Assembly: GCF_000520975.1 (NCBI RefSeq)
Contig: NZ_JACB01000001.1
Span: forward strand, 124,001 to 188,000
Origin: Aquimarina megaterium XH134
GTDB taxonomy: Bacteria > Bacteroidota > Bacteroidia > Flavobacteriales > Flavobacteriaceae
Length of the DNA: 64,000 nucleotides
Direction: 5' to 3'
The translations under genes and the position numbers were made by a program. Shown here one piece after another: positions 34,767-44,199 of this stretch. The notes under the pieces are model-generated. The model was not told the origin of the DNA. It ran no database searches and saw only the letters and a program-made list of their open reading frames with translations. How positions within the stretch are numbered: position 1 is the first letter of the stretch; the number at the start of each line of letters is the position of its first letter.

Positions 34767-34797
34767 CAAAGATACGGATATTTTTAAGATCCTACAA
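34767..34797 (-). promoter_or_regulatory. Bacteroidota-type promoter for the 79-residue protein
   Basis: TTG at 34797-34795, a 20-base spacer, and TATCTTTG at 34774-34767 match the -33/-7 pattern. A leader of about 115 bases would precede the ATG at 34640. Confidence 0.55.
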
Positions 34798-35114
34798 CTA
34801 TTTTTAAATATTAATTTGTTGATTGTCAGTTACTTAAAATAAAAATTAAGCAAAGAAATCCCTGTCCGTTTTATAACAGATTTTGGATATTTTGGCAATC
34901 ACCTAACTACCTGATACTTGCTTTCCAATCACTTACTCTTTATGTACTATTTAGCTTTTACGCATTCCTTTAAAATTTTACTTATTTTCTTTTAAATTGT
35001 TTTATAACATATTACTATTTAAGTGTGTTTTACTATTTCTCTCTATTGGTTTTATGATTACGATCAGGTTTTATGTTTTTGAATTTGGTTTATACCAAAA
35101 AACCTGAATAAAAA

Positions 35115-35138
35115 AAGCGTCCAATTTCTTGGACGCTT
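35115..35138 (-). terminator. Strong rho-independent terminator
   Basis: AAGCGTCCAA and TTGGACGCTT form a perfect 10-bp stem with a 4-base loop, followed on the minus strand by TTTTT. It can end the PUL transcript that passes through the EEP gene and also a short local transcript starting near 35340. Confidence 0.88.
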
Positions 35139-35166
35139 GCTATATTATATCGTTTTCTAATTTATA

Positions 35167-35292
35167 TCATCTCAAAAAACAATTACAATAGTCACATAGC
35201 GTCCTCTCTTGTAGAAAGACTTCATTAATCCATCGATAATCGCACTGATTAAGCCGCAATATTAATGCCATATGTATACTATTCTGTTTCAT
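35167..35292 (-). CDS. Possible 41-residue peptide in a short transcript
   Basis: ATG at 35292 opens a 41-codon frame ending with TGA at 35167. The product has several Cys and aromatic residues (CDYRW, CDYCNC). A promoter-like TATATTTG lies 51-58 bases upstream (35343-35350) and the strong terminator follows 29 bases after the stop. It may equally be a small RNA with no translation. No homologue is known to me. Confidence 0.3.
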   Translation of the reverse strand: MKQNSIHMALILRLNQCDYRWINEVFLQERTLCDYCNCFLR

Positions 35293-35342
35293 TTTGTTAT
35301 ACAAAAAATAACGATTTTAGTCTTATTTTCCAAATTAATGCG

Positions 35343-35350
35343 CAAATATA
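35343..35350 (-). promoter_or_regulatory. Putative -7 element of a short transcript
   Basis: TATATTTG on the minus strand fits TAnnTTTG. It lies past the end of the EEP gene and would begin a transcript of about 220 bases that stops at 35115. No -33 element is seen at the normal distance. Confidence 0.35.
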
Positions 35351-35403
35351 TGTATTTGAATATGAATTCGATCCAGGTGATAATCAAAATTTAATAAAGT
35401 ATC

Positions 35404-36240
35404 TTATTTTATTCTAATTAAGACCGGTAAATGATCTGAAAGCAATAGGTTATTCTTTCTTCTATCATCAACATTGGTATAGCTACTCACTATTATATTT
35501 CTGGTCAGGATGTAATCTATTCTTGAAGTTATCTTTTTTTCTGAATTGAAACCATTAAAAGTTCCCTTTGGACCGTATGGAGGAGTTTTACTAATCTCAA
35601 ATGAATCTTCTAACTTGGTTTTTAATATTTGAATAGGTTTTGCTTTTGGCAAACAGTTTAAATCTCCAATTACTGCAATGCGTTCGTCTTCTATTTTCAT
35701 TTTTTTAATTAGACCGAGTACTAATGTAGAAGAATTTTCCCTTGCTACTTCTCCAAGGTGATCATAATGACAATTAAAAACATGAATAGTATCATTAGTA
35801 GATTTATCTTTAAATTTACCGTAGGTCACAATTCGCTCCATTGCGGCATCCCAACCAATAGATACTGTATCTATTTTTTCTGAAAGCCAAAATGTTTTAG
35901 TTGCTATCAGCTCAATAGTATTAGTATTAAAAAATAAAGCAGCATATTCTCCTTTTTGGTTACCATCTCCTCTACCTACACCAACAAAACTGTAATTTGT
36001 TAACAGGCTGTCTAAATATGTTACCTGGTCATTTAACCCTTCTTGAATTCCTAAAATATCGGGAGAGTAATATTTTATCATCTGTACTACGTCTAGCTTT
36101 CTATTCTCCCACCAATTTTCGTTATCATTAGGATTGTTATACCTTATGTTATAAGACATTATAGATTTTTGAGCGCTAAGGTTTAAAGTAACTAATACGA
36201 ATAGAGCGATCAGCTTTATATTTTTTTGTTTTATTATCAT
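35404..36240 (-). CDS. Secreted endonuclease/exonuclease/phosphatase (EEP) family protein
   Basis: The 278-residue protein has a signal peptide (about 1-22, ending NLSAQ) and the EEP fold: MSYNIRYNNPNDNENWWENR, ILGIQEGLNDQ (metal-binding Glu), HVFNCHYDHLGEVAR, VIGDLNCLPKAKPIQ and the final SDHLPVLIRI with the catalytic Asp-His. A TTG at 36246 extends the frame but ATG at 36240 is the natural start. Such proteins are common in glycan loci of Bacteroidota; substrate could be a phosphodiester or sugar phosphate. It closes the PUL transcript. Confidence 0.88.
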   Translation of the reverse strand: MIIKQKNIKLIALFVLVTLNLSAQKSIMSYNIRYNNPNDNENWWENRKLDVVQMIKYYSPDILGIQEGLNDQVTYLDSLLTNYSFVGVGRGDGNQKGEYAALFFNTNTIELIATKTFWLSEKIDTVSIGWDAAMERIVTYGKFKDKSTNDTIHVFNCHYDHLGEVARENSSTLVLGLIKKMKIEDERIAVIGDLNCLPKAKPIQILKTKLEDSFEISKTPPYGPKGTFNGFNSEKKITSRIDYILTRNIIVSSYTNVDDRRKNNLLLSDHLPVLIRIK

Positions 36241-36269
36241 TAACAAGAATCTATATATTGTTTAGTTAC

Positions 36270-38219
36270 TTAAAAATAATACCTTTTAAAAGCTTCGATC
36301 CCAGCATAATCTGTTAATCCCAATTCATGATATTTCTTTGCGGTATCTTTATTACGTTCTTCTGCTCTTACCCAAAATTCTCTGGTATCATCTCCCTGAA
36401 ACATCACATTATCTTTTTGAGATTGATGAAAAAATATTGCTTTTCGTTTTTTAAGTACCTCATCAGGACTTAGAGGAACGGCCATTTCGATATCATGGAT
36501 ATCCCATTCCTGCCATGCCCCACGATATAACCATACCCAACAATCTTTCATGAACTCCTCTTCCTTACTATTTTCTATTACTTTAAACAATATATCCAAA
36601 CAGACTTTATGGGTTCCGTGAGGATCTGCCAAATCTCCTGCAGCATATATTTGATGCGGTTTTATATCTCGTATTAACTTGGTAAGAATGGTTATATCTT
36701 TCTTATCATAAGGCTTCTTTTTTACCGTTCCGGTTTCATAGAATGGTAAATCCAAAAAACTCACATGAGTATCAGGCAATCCCAAAAAACGAGTCGCTCC
36801 TAATGATTCTACTCTTCTTATCTGCCCTTTAAGGGTTCTAATCGCCATAGCATCAATAGCATTCTCCTTTTTCTTTTTAAGTTCGGTAATGATAGCATCA
36901 ATATTTACACTTCCTACATTTTCTAATGACATGCTTTTAGCAACCTCTGCATATTTAATGGCTTCTTCGTCAGATACTGCTATATTCCCCGAGGTTTGAT
37001 ACGCTACATGTACCTCATGTTTTTGTTCGATCAAGCGAAGAAAAGTACCTCCCATTGATATTACATCATCATCTGGATGAGGGCTAAGGATTAAAACTCT
37101 TTTTTTATGAGGTGTATTACGTTCTGGCCGGTTAGTGTCATCTGCATTTGGCTTACCTCCTGGCCACCCTGTAATAGTAGATTGTAGTTTATTAAACATA
37201 TCGATATTAAGATCATAGGCCGATCCTTTTTCTGCCAACAATCCAGACATTCCATTGTCATTATAATCTTTATCAGTAAGTTTCAGTATTGGTTTTTGTA
37301 CTTTCTGGCTTAACCAGACGATTGACTTATTTTTGATTTTTTCATCCCAAATACAAGACGCTACTATCCAAGGGGTTTTAATTCTGGTTAATTCTCCGGT
37401 TGCTTCCTGATCTAAAACAAAAGTGGTGTTTTTATGTTCTTGTAGATACGATGCAGGAATATCAGATTTTATAGCTCCTTCTATTGCTTCTTTTACGACA
37501 GGTGCTTTTTTATGCCCGAAGGCCATGATTACTATTCGCTTAGCTTTCTTTATGGTTCCTATTCCCATAGTAATGGCTCTTTTGGGGACATTTTCTAAGC
37601 CCAAAAAAGCTTCAGCAGCATCAGATCGGGTTATGTGATTTAACGTGATAATTCGTGTTCCCGAATTTGGATGTGAACCAGGTTCATTAAATCCAATATG
37701 CCCTGTTCTTCCGATTCCTAATAACTGAAAATCTAAACCTCCTACTGCATTTATTTTTAGCTCATAATCTATACAATATTGATGAAGATCTTTTTGTGAC
37801 ACCGTGCCATCTGGTATATGAATATTTTCTGGCAAAATATCTATATGATTAAATAGGTGTTCATGCATGAAGTAATGATAGCTTTGCACATTTGTTTTTT
37901 CCATAGGGTAGTATTCATCTAAATTGAATACTATAACATTAGCAAAGCTTAGATTGTCTTCTTTATGAAGTCGAACTAATTCTTCGTAAACCTTAATAGG
38001 GGACGAACCTGTTGCTAGTCCTAAAACACAATAGTTCTCTTTTGTTTGTTTTTCTTTTATTAATGCAGCTATTTCCTGAGCAATTACTATAGATGCATAA
38101 TCTGAGTTTTTGAATATAACATTGTGAATTTTTTCAAACTTGGTGTTTTCATAAATTCCGGCTTCCCTATAACTAATATCTTCAAACCCTTTTAATTCAA
38201 CTTTAGTAATCATAATCAT
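36270..38219 (-). CDS. nagB: Glucosamine-6-phosphate deaminase fused to a PIG-L-type deacetylase domain
   Basis: The first 290 residues are NagB: ATGSSPIKVYEEL, VFNLDEYYPM and GIGRTGHIGFNEPGS, with the catalytic Asp and His regions. NagB converts glucosamine-6-phosphate to fructose-6-phosphate and ammonia. After a linker, about residues 370-649 form a PIG-L/LmbE domain with the zinc-binding ILSPHPDDDVISMGG and a later DPHGTHK. No nagA is in the window, so the second domain may supply the deacetylation step; this is an inference. The frame opens at TTG 38225, but ATG at 38219 or 38213 is more likely. No signal peptide: cytoplasmic. Confidence 0.9.
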   Translation of the reverse strand: MIMITKVELKGFEDISYREAGIYENTKFEKIHNVIFKNSDYASIVIAQEIAALIKEKQTKENYCVLGLATGSSPIKVYEELVRLHKEDNLSFANVIVFNLDEYYPMEKTNVQSYHYFMHEHLFNHIDILPENIHIPDGTVSQKDLHQYCIDYELKINAVGGLDFQLLGIGRTGHIGFNEPGSHPNSGTRIITLNHITRSDAAEAFLGLENVPKRAITMGIGTIKKAKRIVIMAFGHKKAPVVKEAIEGAIKSDIPASYLQEHKNTTFVLDQEATGELTRIKTPWIVASCIWDEKIKNKSIVWLSQKVQKPILKLTDKDYNDNGMSGLLAEKGSAYDLNIDMFNKLQSTITGWPGGKPNADDTNRPERNTPHKKRVLILSPHPDDDVISMGGTFLRLIEQKHEVHVAYQTSGNIAVSDEEAIKYAEVAKSMSLENVGSVNIDAIITELKKKKENAIDAMAIRTLKGQIRRVESLGATRFLGLPDTHVSFLDLPFYETGTVKKKPYDKKDITILTKLIRDIKPHQIYAAGDLADPHGTHKVCLDILFKVIENSKEEEFMKDCWVWLYRGAWQEWDIHDIEMAVPLSPDEVLKKRKAIFFHQSQKDNVMFQGDDTREFWVRAEERNKDTAKKYHELGLTDYAGIEAFKRYYF

Positions 38220-38245
38220 TTTCAATTGCTATTAGATTTCACGGT

Positions 38246-38267
38246 AAGAGTAATTGTACTTACTCTT
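38246..38267. promoter_or_regulatory. Inverted repeat upstream of nagB
   Basis: AAGAGTAA and TTACTCTT form an 8-bp perfect inverted repeat around a 6-base centre, 27 bases upstream of the nagB ATG and 117 bases after the sugar kinase stop. It could be an operator or an mRNA hairpin. Confidence 0.4.
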
Positions 38268-38383
38268 CTTCAGGTTTACTATGACTTATAGTTTATGTAA
38301 TGAAATCTATTTGTATTAATTTTTAAATTGCTTAATATTTCTAAAATGTACTGCTACCCTTATACATCGGTACTTTATTACCG

Positions 38384-39283
38384 TTATAACTCATTAAAAA
38401 AATCATTATCTATTAATCTGGCCGCACCTATAAGAGCTGCACTCTCTCTAAGTGTACTTTTATAAATCGGTATGGTAATATTTAGTTTGTTAAGTGTTTG
38501 GATTAAGCTTTCAATAAAAAACGTCCAGGCGTTACTAATATTACCTCCAATTACTATAGCTTCTGCCTCAAAATCTCGTAGCCAGGGAGCTAGAAAAACT
38601 GCTAAATTCTCTGAGAATTCTTTAAAAATTTGTACGGTTACCGTATTATCTTTTTCATACCTAATGAGTTCTTTTACTCCACTTATTTCTTTATTAGTAA
38701 TTTCTTTATAACGTTTTTGAAACCACACAGTAGAAAAATTAGTATCTGCTATGTCATTTCCGAATGGTAAATGATACAACTCTCCGTATAACGGAACTCC
38801 TTTTCCTTCTAATGTAGGAATTCCTTTTTCTAAAAAAGTAGCTCCCAGACCTGTTCCTAAAGTAATTGCAATAGCTTTATTAAAAGAAATCAACTCTCCT
38901 ACCCAGGCTTCTCCTATTCCGAAACAGGCTGCATCATTATAAAACCGAACAGAAACAGAAGGTTTTAGGCTTAATTTTTTGATAATATGATCTTTAAGAT
39001 TAAGATTACTTAGCTTCTGAAACTTATTTTCTCCTTTACCAGGAAAAACTCCTTTCACATAATCAAAAGGGCCTGGCATAGCTATACCTATTCCCTTTAA
39101 TTTTTGATTTCCTAAATTATCAATCGCCATTTCTATAACACCGATCCAGCTATCTAATATCAGATCTGAATCAGATGTATTACTAATTTTCATTGTATAG
39201 ATGTTTTGTACTTGATTTGGTACGTTTTCATCTATAATAGCTACGGAAATATGACTACCTCCGATATCTACTCCTAGAACCAT
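38384..39283 (-). CDS. ROK-family sugar kinase (GlcNAc kinase candidate)
   Basis: The 299-residue ASKHA-fold kinase has the phosphate-1 loop LGVDIGGSHISVAII (DxGGS/T), GIAMPGPFDY, FYNDAACFGIGEA with the catalytic Asp, and TLGTGLGATFLE. The Cys-rich zinc motif (CxCGxxGC) of many ROK kinases is missing: the equivalent region after GELYHLPFG has no cysteines. It lies 10 bases after the MFS gene and before nagB, so phosphorylation of imported GlcNAc is the most likely job. Glucose or mannose kinase are alternatives. Confidence 0.85.
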   Translation of the reverse strand: MVLGVDIGGSHISVAIIDENVPNQVQNIYTMKISNTSDSDLILDSWIGVIEMAIDNLGNQKLKGIGIAMPGPFDYVKGVFPGKGENKFQKLSNLNLKDHIIKKLSLKPSVSVRFYNDAACFGIGEAWVGELISFNKAIAITLGTGLGATFLEKGIPTLEGKGVPLYGELYHLPFGNDIADTNFSTVWFQKRYKEITNKEISGVKELIRYEKDNTVTVQIFKEFSENLAVFLAPWLRDFEAEAIVIGGNISNAWTFFIESLIQTLNKLNITIPIYKSTLRESAALIGAARLIDNDFFNEL

Positions 39284-39293
39284 TTTTATATTT

Positions 39294-40730
39294 TTAAAGT
39301 GTATGTTTTATCTTGTATCCAACCAGACCATAGAAAATTAAATACCCATAGCATGCTAGAGGTATAAAAAAGGATAGTTTAATACCTATATAATCTGCTA
39401 CTACTCCCTGTAATAGGGGTATTAGCGCTCCTCCGACTATCATCATTACTAATAATGAGGATGCTTGACTTGTATATTTTCCTAAATCTTTTATCGCTAG
39501 TGTAAATATATTTGACCACAAGATTGAATTAAATGCTCCAATCGCTATAGCGCTCCAAAAGGCTAGCTCTCCATTATATAAGATCATGATTAATAATAAT
39601 ACTATAATTATTCCTGCAAATAAGGTTAATACTTTTGAAGGTTTGGTGCCTCCTATAAGGAAAAACAAATAGTTACTAATTAAGAAAACTACAAATAACC
39701 AAATTTTAGAAAATGATAAAAATTGTAGTGAAAATGTACCATCCTCAATCTTTATCGCAGTAATAAAATAAAGAACAAAAAAGAACAGAATCGATAACGA
39801 AGCCATAAGGAGATATTTTTTCGTTTTGCTGGTAATTTCGCTCATAGATACTGACCCCAAAAACCTACCAATCATTGCACCTCCCCAATAATATGACAAA
39901 AATACTCCTGCCTCTGCTTCTTCCATTCCCATAATGGTTTCCAGGCCAAAGAAATTTATCAAAAAACTACCAATAGATACTTCACCACCTACATAAAAAA
40001 AGATAGCAAACATACCCAAAACAACATGCCTGAATTTTAATACTCCAAGCCCTTTCTCAATTTTTTCGTTATTGATAAAAGATGGTAGCCTAACAAATTT
40101 TATGATAATAGCTAATATAAAAAACAGGCTTCCATATATTAGATATGGCATCTTTAAAGAAGCTACTGTAATTTCACCATCAGAGAACACTTTATATAAC
40201 AGTATTGCTCCTACAATCGGGGCCAATGTAGTGCCAAAAGAATTGAACCCTTGTGCGAGATTAAGTCTACTTGATGCAGTTTCTGGCTTTCCTAATATGG
40301 CCGCATATGGGTTGGCAGTAATTTGTAAAATTGTTACTCCAGAAGCAAGAACAAACAAAGCTCCCAAAAACACAGGGTATCGTTGATAAATAGCTGCAGG
40401 GTAAAAAAGGCAACAGCCAATCCCACACAATATAAGCCCTATAATAATTCCATTTTTATATCCTATCTTAGAAATGGGGTCTCCTATACTTATCGAAGTG
40501 ATAAAATAAATAAGAGAAATGATAAAAAAGGCTCCAAAAAAAGCAAACTGTATTAATGCCGCCTGAAAATAACTAAGTTCGAAAACAGCTTTTAAATGAG
40601 GAATTAACACATCATTCATAACCGTAATAAAACCCCATAAAAAAAACAAAAAGATAATCGCAAAAAAGGGCTTATTGTAGTTGTTTTGCTTTTCTGACTT
40701 TGTAAGCAAAGAGTTGGTTATATCTGACAT
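39294..40730 (-). CDS. MFS sugar permease, FucP/NagP type
   Basis: The 478-residue protein has about twelve transmembrane segments and the features of the fucose/glucose/GlcNAc:H+ symporter family: FFLWGFITVMNDVLIPHLK near the N-terminus, TILQITANPYAAILGKPETASSRLNLAQGFNSFGTTLAPIVGA spread over about 130-175, and a C-terminal GGALIPLLQGVVADYIG. It sits between the FG-GAP protein and a ROK kinase plus nagB, pointing to GlcNAc uptake. Specificity is inferred from context. Confidence 0.88.
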   Translation of the reverse strand: MSDITNSLLTKSEKQNNYNKPFFAIIFLFFLWGFITVMNDVLIPHLKAVFELSYFQAALIQFAFFGAFFIISLIYFITSISIGDPISKIGYKNGIIIGLILCGIGCCLFYPAAIYQRYPVFLGALFVLASGVTILQITANPYAAILGKPETASSRLNLAQGFNSFGTTLAPIVGAILLYKVFSDGEITVASLKMPYLIYGSLFFILAIIIKFVRLPSFINNEKIEKGLGVLKFRHVVLGMFAIFFYVGGEVSIGSFLINFFGLETIMGMEEAEAGVFLSYYWGGAMIGRFLGSVSMSEITSKTKKYLLMASLSILFFFVLYFITAIKIEDGTFSLQFLSFSKIWLFVVFLISNYLFFLIGGTKPSKVLTLFAGIIIVLLLIMILYNGELAFWSAIAIGAFNSILWSNIFTLAIKDLGKYTSQASSLLVMMIVGGALIPLLQGVVADYIGIKLSFFIPLACYGYLIFYGLVGYKIKHTL

Positions 40731-40747
40731 ATTATTCTTAAGTTATT

Positions 40748-43700
40748 TTAATTATTTTTTAGAATAAAGGACTGAAGTATCCCATCATTATTTGCTATTA
40801 ATACTTTCTTACTATTCTTATCATTAAGTATTTCAATTTTTTTAGCATCTTTTCTAGTAAAAAAACCGCTTTCTTTTCCTAATAAAGCAGAAAAATTGCC
40901 CTTACCATCTCCCAACATTAATACTCCTGTCCCTGCATCATTTCTTGGCGTTTCTATTTCTGACACAAATAAATTTCCAACCATTAATGCATCCAGATGA
41001 CCATCTTTATTGAAATCTTCAACCATGATATCATTAATACTCGAAAACTGCGCCTGGTATGGTAAAGGTGAAATCTTATACTCTCCTTTACCTAAGTTTT
41101 CGATATAAGAAGAAGCAAAAGTTTCTGTTTTATAGTGTAATGCCCCTTGTAATTTTTTTTCACCATAAACTTGGTTTATCTCTAAAGACGCAAATAAATC
41201 ATACTTGCCAATCTCCTTTTTAAGAAGAGGTATTTGTTCTGCCGAACATGAAAATCCCCTTAATGGATAGTGCTTATTTTTATTGTAATATCCCAAAACT
41301 ATGTCATTGCTACCATTATTATCAAAATCATCATAATAGATATCAAAAGGAGCTTTTTTGGATGTTTTATATTTATAATTTAGACCTATATTACCTGCTA
41401 TAAAATCTATATCACCATCATTATCAAAATCTCCTTTTTCGATACTAAACCACCATCCTGATGAGTTTTTTAAACTCTCATTAGTCTCTTTATAAAATTT
41501 ACCATCTTCATTTTTAAATAAAGTAATGGGCATCCATTCTCCTACGAGTATAAGATCGATATCATTGTCATTATCATAATCGGCCCATACTGCATCTGTT
41601 ACCATCCCAATGTTCTTTAATTCTGGAGCTATCTTATCTGTAACGTTTATCAACTGACCATTTTCATTATTTAAAAGCATGCTTGTGGCTGGCATAGGAT
41701 ATTGATGAGGTATAACTCTTCCTCCTATAAAAAAATCTATATCACCGTCTTTATCATAATCTTCGGCTATTACTTTTGATCCACTATGACGATTTACATT
41801 AAGAATTGCTCCTTTAGAGAAATTTCCTTTTCCGTCATTAAGATATAATCGATCTATATAATGAGGATCATTTTTTGGATATTCATTACCACCACTTACC
41901 ACATATAAATCCAGAAATTTATCTCCATTTACATCTGCAAAAATTGCATCTACATCTTCGTAAGCATTTTCTTTTTTCCAGAAATTTTTATCACTTCTAA
42001 CAAATGTCTTTTCTTTATTTTGAATATAAAGCTCTGCATCAAACCCTGTAGCTCCTCCTAGAAATACATCTTCTAAACCATCATTATTAACATCTCCCAC
42101 TGCCATAGCTGGCCCGAACTGAGATAGTTTATGTGGTAATAGTAATTGATTCGTATAATCATTAAATACATTTTCCTCATGCTTAAAATCAATCCCAAAC
42201 GATGAGGTGTTTTCGGTAAATAAAAAATTCTCTTTATGCATATCTACTCTACTAATATCCTTAGCAGAAGCATTGTTCATTTCTAATTGTAATACTGTAT
42301 TTGCTGAAATATTTTTTTGTATCGTTTTACGACCATTTGGCCAGGTAACGATTAGGCTATCTATTTTTTCATGATTACCCACTCCAAAATGCACTAAAGG
42401 ATCACTGGTCGAATAAATTCCTCTAACATTAGTGGTCTCCTGGGTTTGCACATTACCATCACAATATAATTGTATCCTGGTTCCAAAAACAGGTTTTCCT
42501 TCTTTGTCTGACAATTGAATTCTAAGGAAATTAGATGTTGGTATTTTCTCAGAATTATTGCGATATATAAATGCTTCTTCATTGATATTATTCACCACAA
42601 TATCTAAGTCACCATCGTTATCAAAATCGGCATAAGCGGCTCCATTTGAAAAAGATTCTTGATCTAGCCCCCATTCATTTATAACTTTTTTAAATTTTAG
42701 ATCTCCATAGTTTTTAAATACATAATTTTGTAATGGTTGTGATGGTATTAGGGATAGCGCCTTATCCAAATCCAGTATTTCCCAAATACTAATTTCTCCT
42801 GCATTTGGGTTTTTCTTTATCCATTCATTTGCTGTTTCAATAACAAATTCTCCAACTTTTTTATCTGCATCGGTATTACGAATGTCACGTAGCAATCCAT
42901 TTGTAACATATACATCTTTTAGTCCGTCGTTATCAAAATCTGCAATAAGATTGGCCCAACTCCAATCTGTAGCTGCCATATTTGTTAGCTGAGCAACATC
43001 ACTAAAAGTTGAATTCCCGTTATTGAGTTGAACAGTATTGTACATATACTGGTAGTGTCCTCCATTTTTTACTACTTTCTGAAAAGCTTTTGGATTCATC
43101 CCGCTCATATTTGATTTAGATCGAAAATTATCCTCAGACACCATATCTACTACAAAAACATCTAATAAGCCATCATTATTAATATCTGCAATATCTACCC
43201 CCATACTATAATAAGACATATGATTTAAGGCATAATCAGCCTGATTAGTAAAAGTGCCATCCTTATTATTTACAAAAAGAAAATCTGGTGCGTAAAAATC
43301 GTTTGCTATGTAAATATCTGTCCATCCATCATTATTGATATCACTGGCAGATACAGCATTGGGGAAACCTGTTCGCATGAGTCCTGCCGCTTCTGTTACC
43401 TCTACAAAGGCTTCTTTTCCTGTATTCTTTAGTAATTTGATATGATACTCTGGTCGAAGTAGCTTTGTTCCAAAATAATCTGAATAACTCCCTGGATTAG
43501 GAGGTTGTGTTAATAAAAGTAAATCTAGTAGACCATCTTTATCATAATCTAAAAACGTAGCGTGTCTGGTTCGTTGAGAATCTGCAATACCATATTTAGT
43601 CGCAGATTCTATAAAAGTTCCATCTCCATTATTAATATACAATAAATTAGTTCTCCATTCTGGTTTATCATCATAGAGTTCTCTACTTACATAAACATCA

Positions 43701-44104
43701 ACATATCCATCATTATTAACATCTGCAATAGTTACTCCTGTAGACCAACCACCATCATCTTTTACTCCTACTTGTTGGGTTACATCTTTAAAAACAAGAT
43801 TTCCTTGATTAAAATATACTTTATCAGGGACCATATTTCCTGCAAAATATAAATCCTGTAAGCCATCATTATTAAAATCGCCAACTCCAACTCCAGCACC
43901 TCCATAAAAATTAGCATATTTCAATATATTTCTTTCTTTGGTATCTTTTATCGTATTTGAAAAAGTCACTCCACTATGAGAAGAATCTAGTATCGAGAAT
44001 CTTTTCTGTATACTATTATCTTTCACTTCTTTTTTCCCATAAAAAAGAAGAAACACTATTATAATAACAGGTACACAATACAAGTATAAATTACCATTTT
44101 TCAT
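40748..44104 (-). CDS. FG-GAP/VCBS repeat protein with UnbV/ASPIC domain
   Basis: The 1118-residue protein has one N-terminal membrane segment (about 6-22) and then 14 calcium-binding loops of the form D-x-N/D-x-D-G spread along the chain (first at about 76, last near 1060), typical of FG-GAP/VCBS beta-propeller blades. Residues about 525-605 form a UnbV/ASPIC domain (LRIQLSDKEGKPVFGTRI, VHFGVGNHEKIDSLIVTWPNGR). Such proteins accompany SusC/SusD genes in Bacteroidota and are thought to bind glycans or other surface proteins. The gene starts about 22 bases after a strong terminator, with no room for an ordinary promoter. Confidence 0.9.
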   Translation of the reverse strand: MKNGNLYLYCVPVIIIVFLLFYGKKEVKDNSIQKRFSILDSSHSGVTFSNTIKDTKERNILKYANFYGGAGVGVGDFNNDGLQDLYFAGNMVPDKVYFNQGNLVFKDVTQQVGVKDDGGWSTGVTIADVNNDGYVDVYVSRELYDDKPEWRTNLLYINNGDGTFIESATKYGIADSQRTRHATFLDYDKDGLLDLLLLTQPPNPGSYSDYFGTKLLRPEYHIKLLKNTGKEAFVEVTEAAGLMRTGFPNAVSASDINNDGWTDIYIANDFYAPDFLFVNNKDGTFTNQADYALNHMSYYSMGVDIADINNDGLLDVFVVDMVSEDNFRSKSNMSGMNPKAFQKVVKNGGHYQYMYNTVQLNNGNSTFSDVAQLTNMAATDWSWANLIADFDNDGLKDVYVTNGLLRDIRNTDADKKVGEFVIETANEWIKKNPNAGEISIWEILDLDKALSLIPSQPLQNYVFKNYGDLKFKKVINEWGLDQESFSNGAAYADFDNDGDLDIVVNNINEEAFIYRNNSEKIPTSNFLRIQLSDKEGKPVFGTRIQLYCDGNVQTQETTNVRGIYSTSDPLVHFGVGNHEKIDSLIVTWPNGRKTIQKNISANTVLQLEMNNASAKDISRVDMHKENFLFTENTSSFGIDFKHEENVFNDYTNQLLLPHKLSQFGPAMAVGDVNNDGLEDVFLGGATGFDAELYIQNKEKTFVRSDKNFWKKENAYEDVDAIFADVNGDKFLDLYVVSGGNEYPKNDPHYIDRLYLNDGKGNFSKGAILNVNRHSGSKVIAEDYDKDGDIDFFIGGRVIPHQYPMPATSMLLNNENGQLINVTDKIAPELKNIGMVTDAVWADYDNDNDIDLILVGEWMPITLFKNEDGKFYKETNESLKNSSGWWFSIEKGDFDNDGDIDFIAGNIGLNYKYKTSKKAPFDIYYDDFDNNGSNDIVLGYYNKNKHYPLRGFSCSAEQIPLLKKEIGKYDLFASLEINQVYGEKKLQGALHYKTETFASSYIENLGKGEYKISPLPYQAQFSSINDIMVEDFNKDGHLDALMVGNLFVSEIETPRNDAGTGVLMLGDGKGNFSALLGKESGFFTRKDAKKIEILNDKNSKKVLIANNDGILQSFILKNN

Positions 44105-44131
44105 TTCATCATAAGTATATTTCTCAAAAAA

Positions 44132-44159
44132 ATGAAGGGGAAATTAATTTCCCCCTCAT
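44132..44159 (-). terminator. Strong terminator after susD
   Basis: On the minus strand ATGA, then GGGGAAATTAATTTCCCC (a perfect 18-bp palindrome at 44137-44154), then TCAT, gives a long stem followed by TTTTTTT. It lies 40 bases past the SusD stop and ends about 22 bases before the FG-GAP gene ATG. Confidence 0.85.
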
Positions 44160-44199
44160 CGATTTTGGGCGACAAAAGGGTTCAAAAAAAACACATAAA

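Larger units (their letters stand above)
34641..35403. other. Mostly non-coding region before the EEP gene end
   Basis: These 763 bases hold the promoter of the 79-residue gene (34767-34797), a nested hairpin at 35065-35106, a strong terminator at 35115-35138, and a possible short transcription unit between 35350 and 35115. The stretch from about 34800 to 35060 shows nothing I can interpret. Confidence 0.55.
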
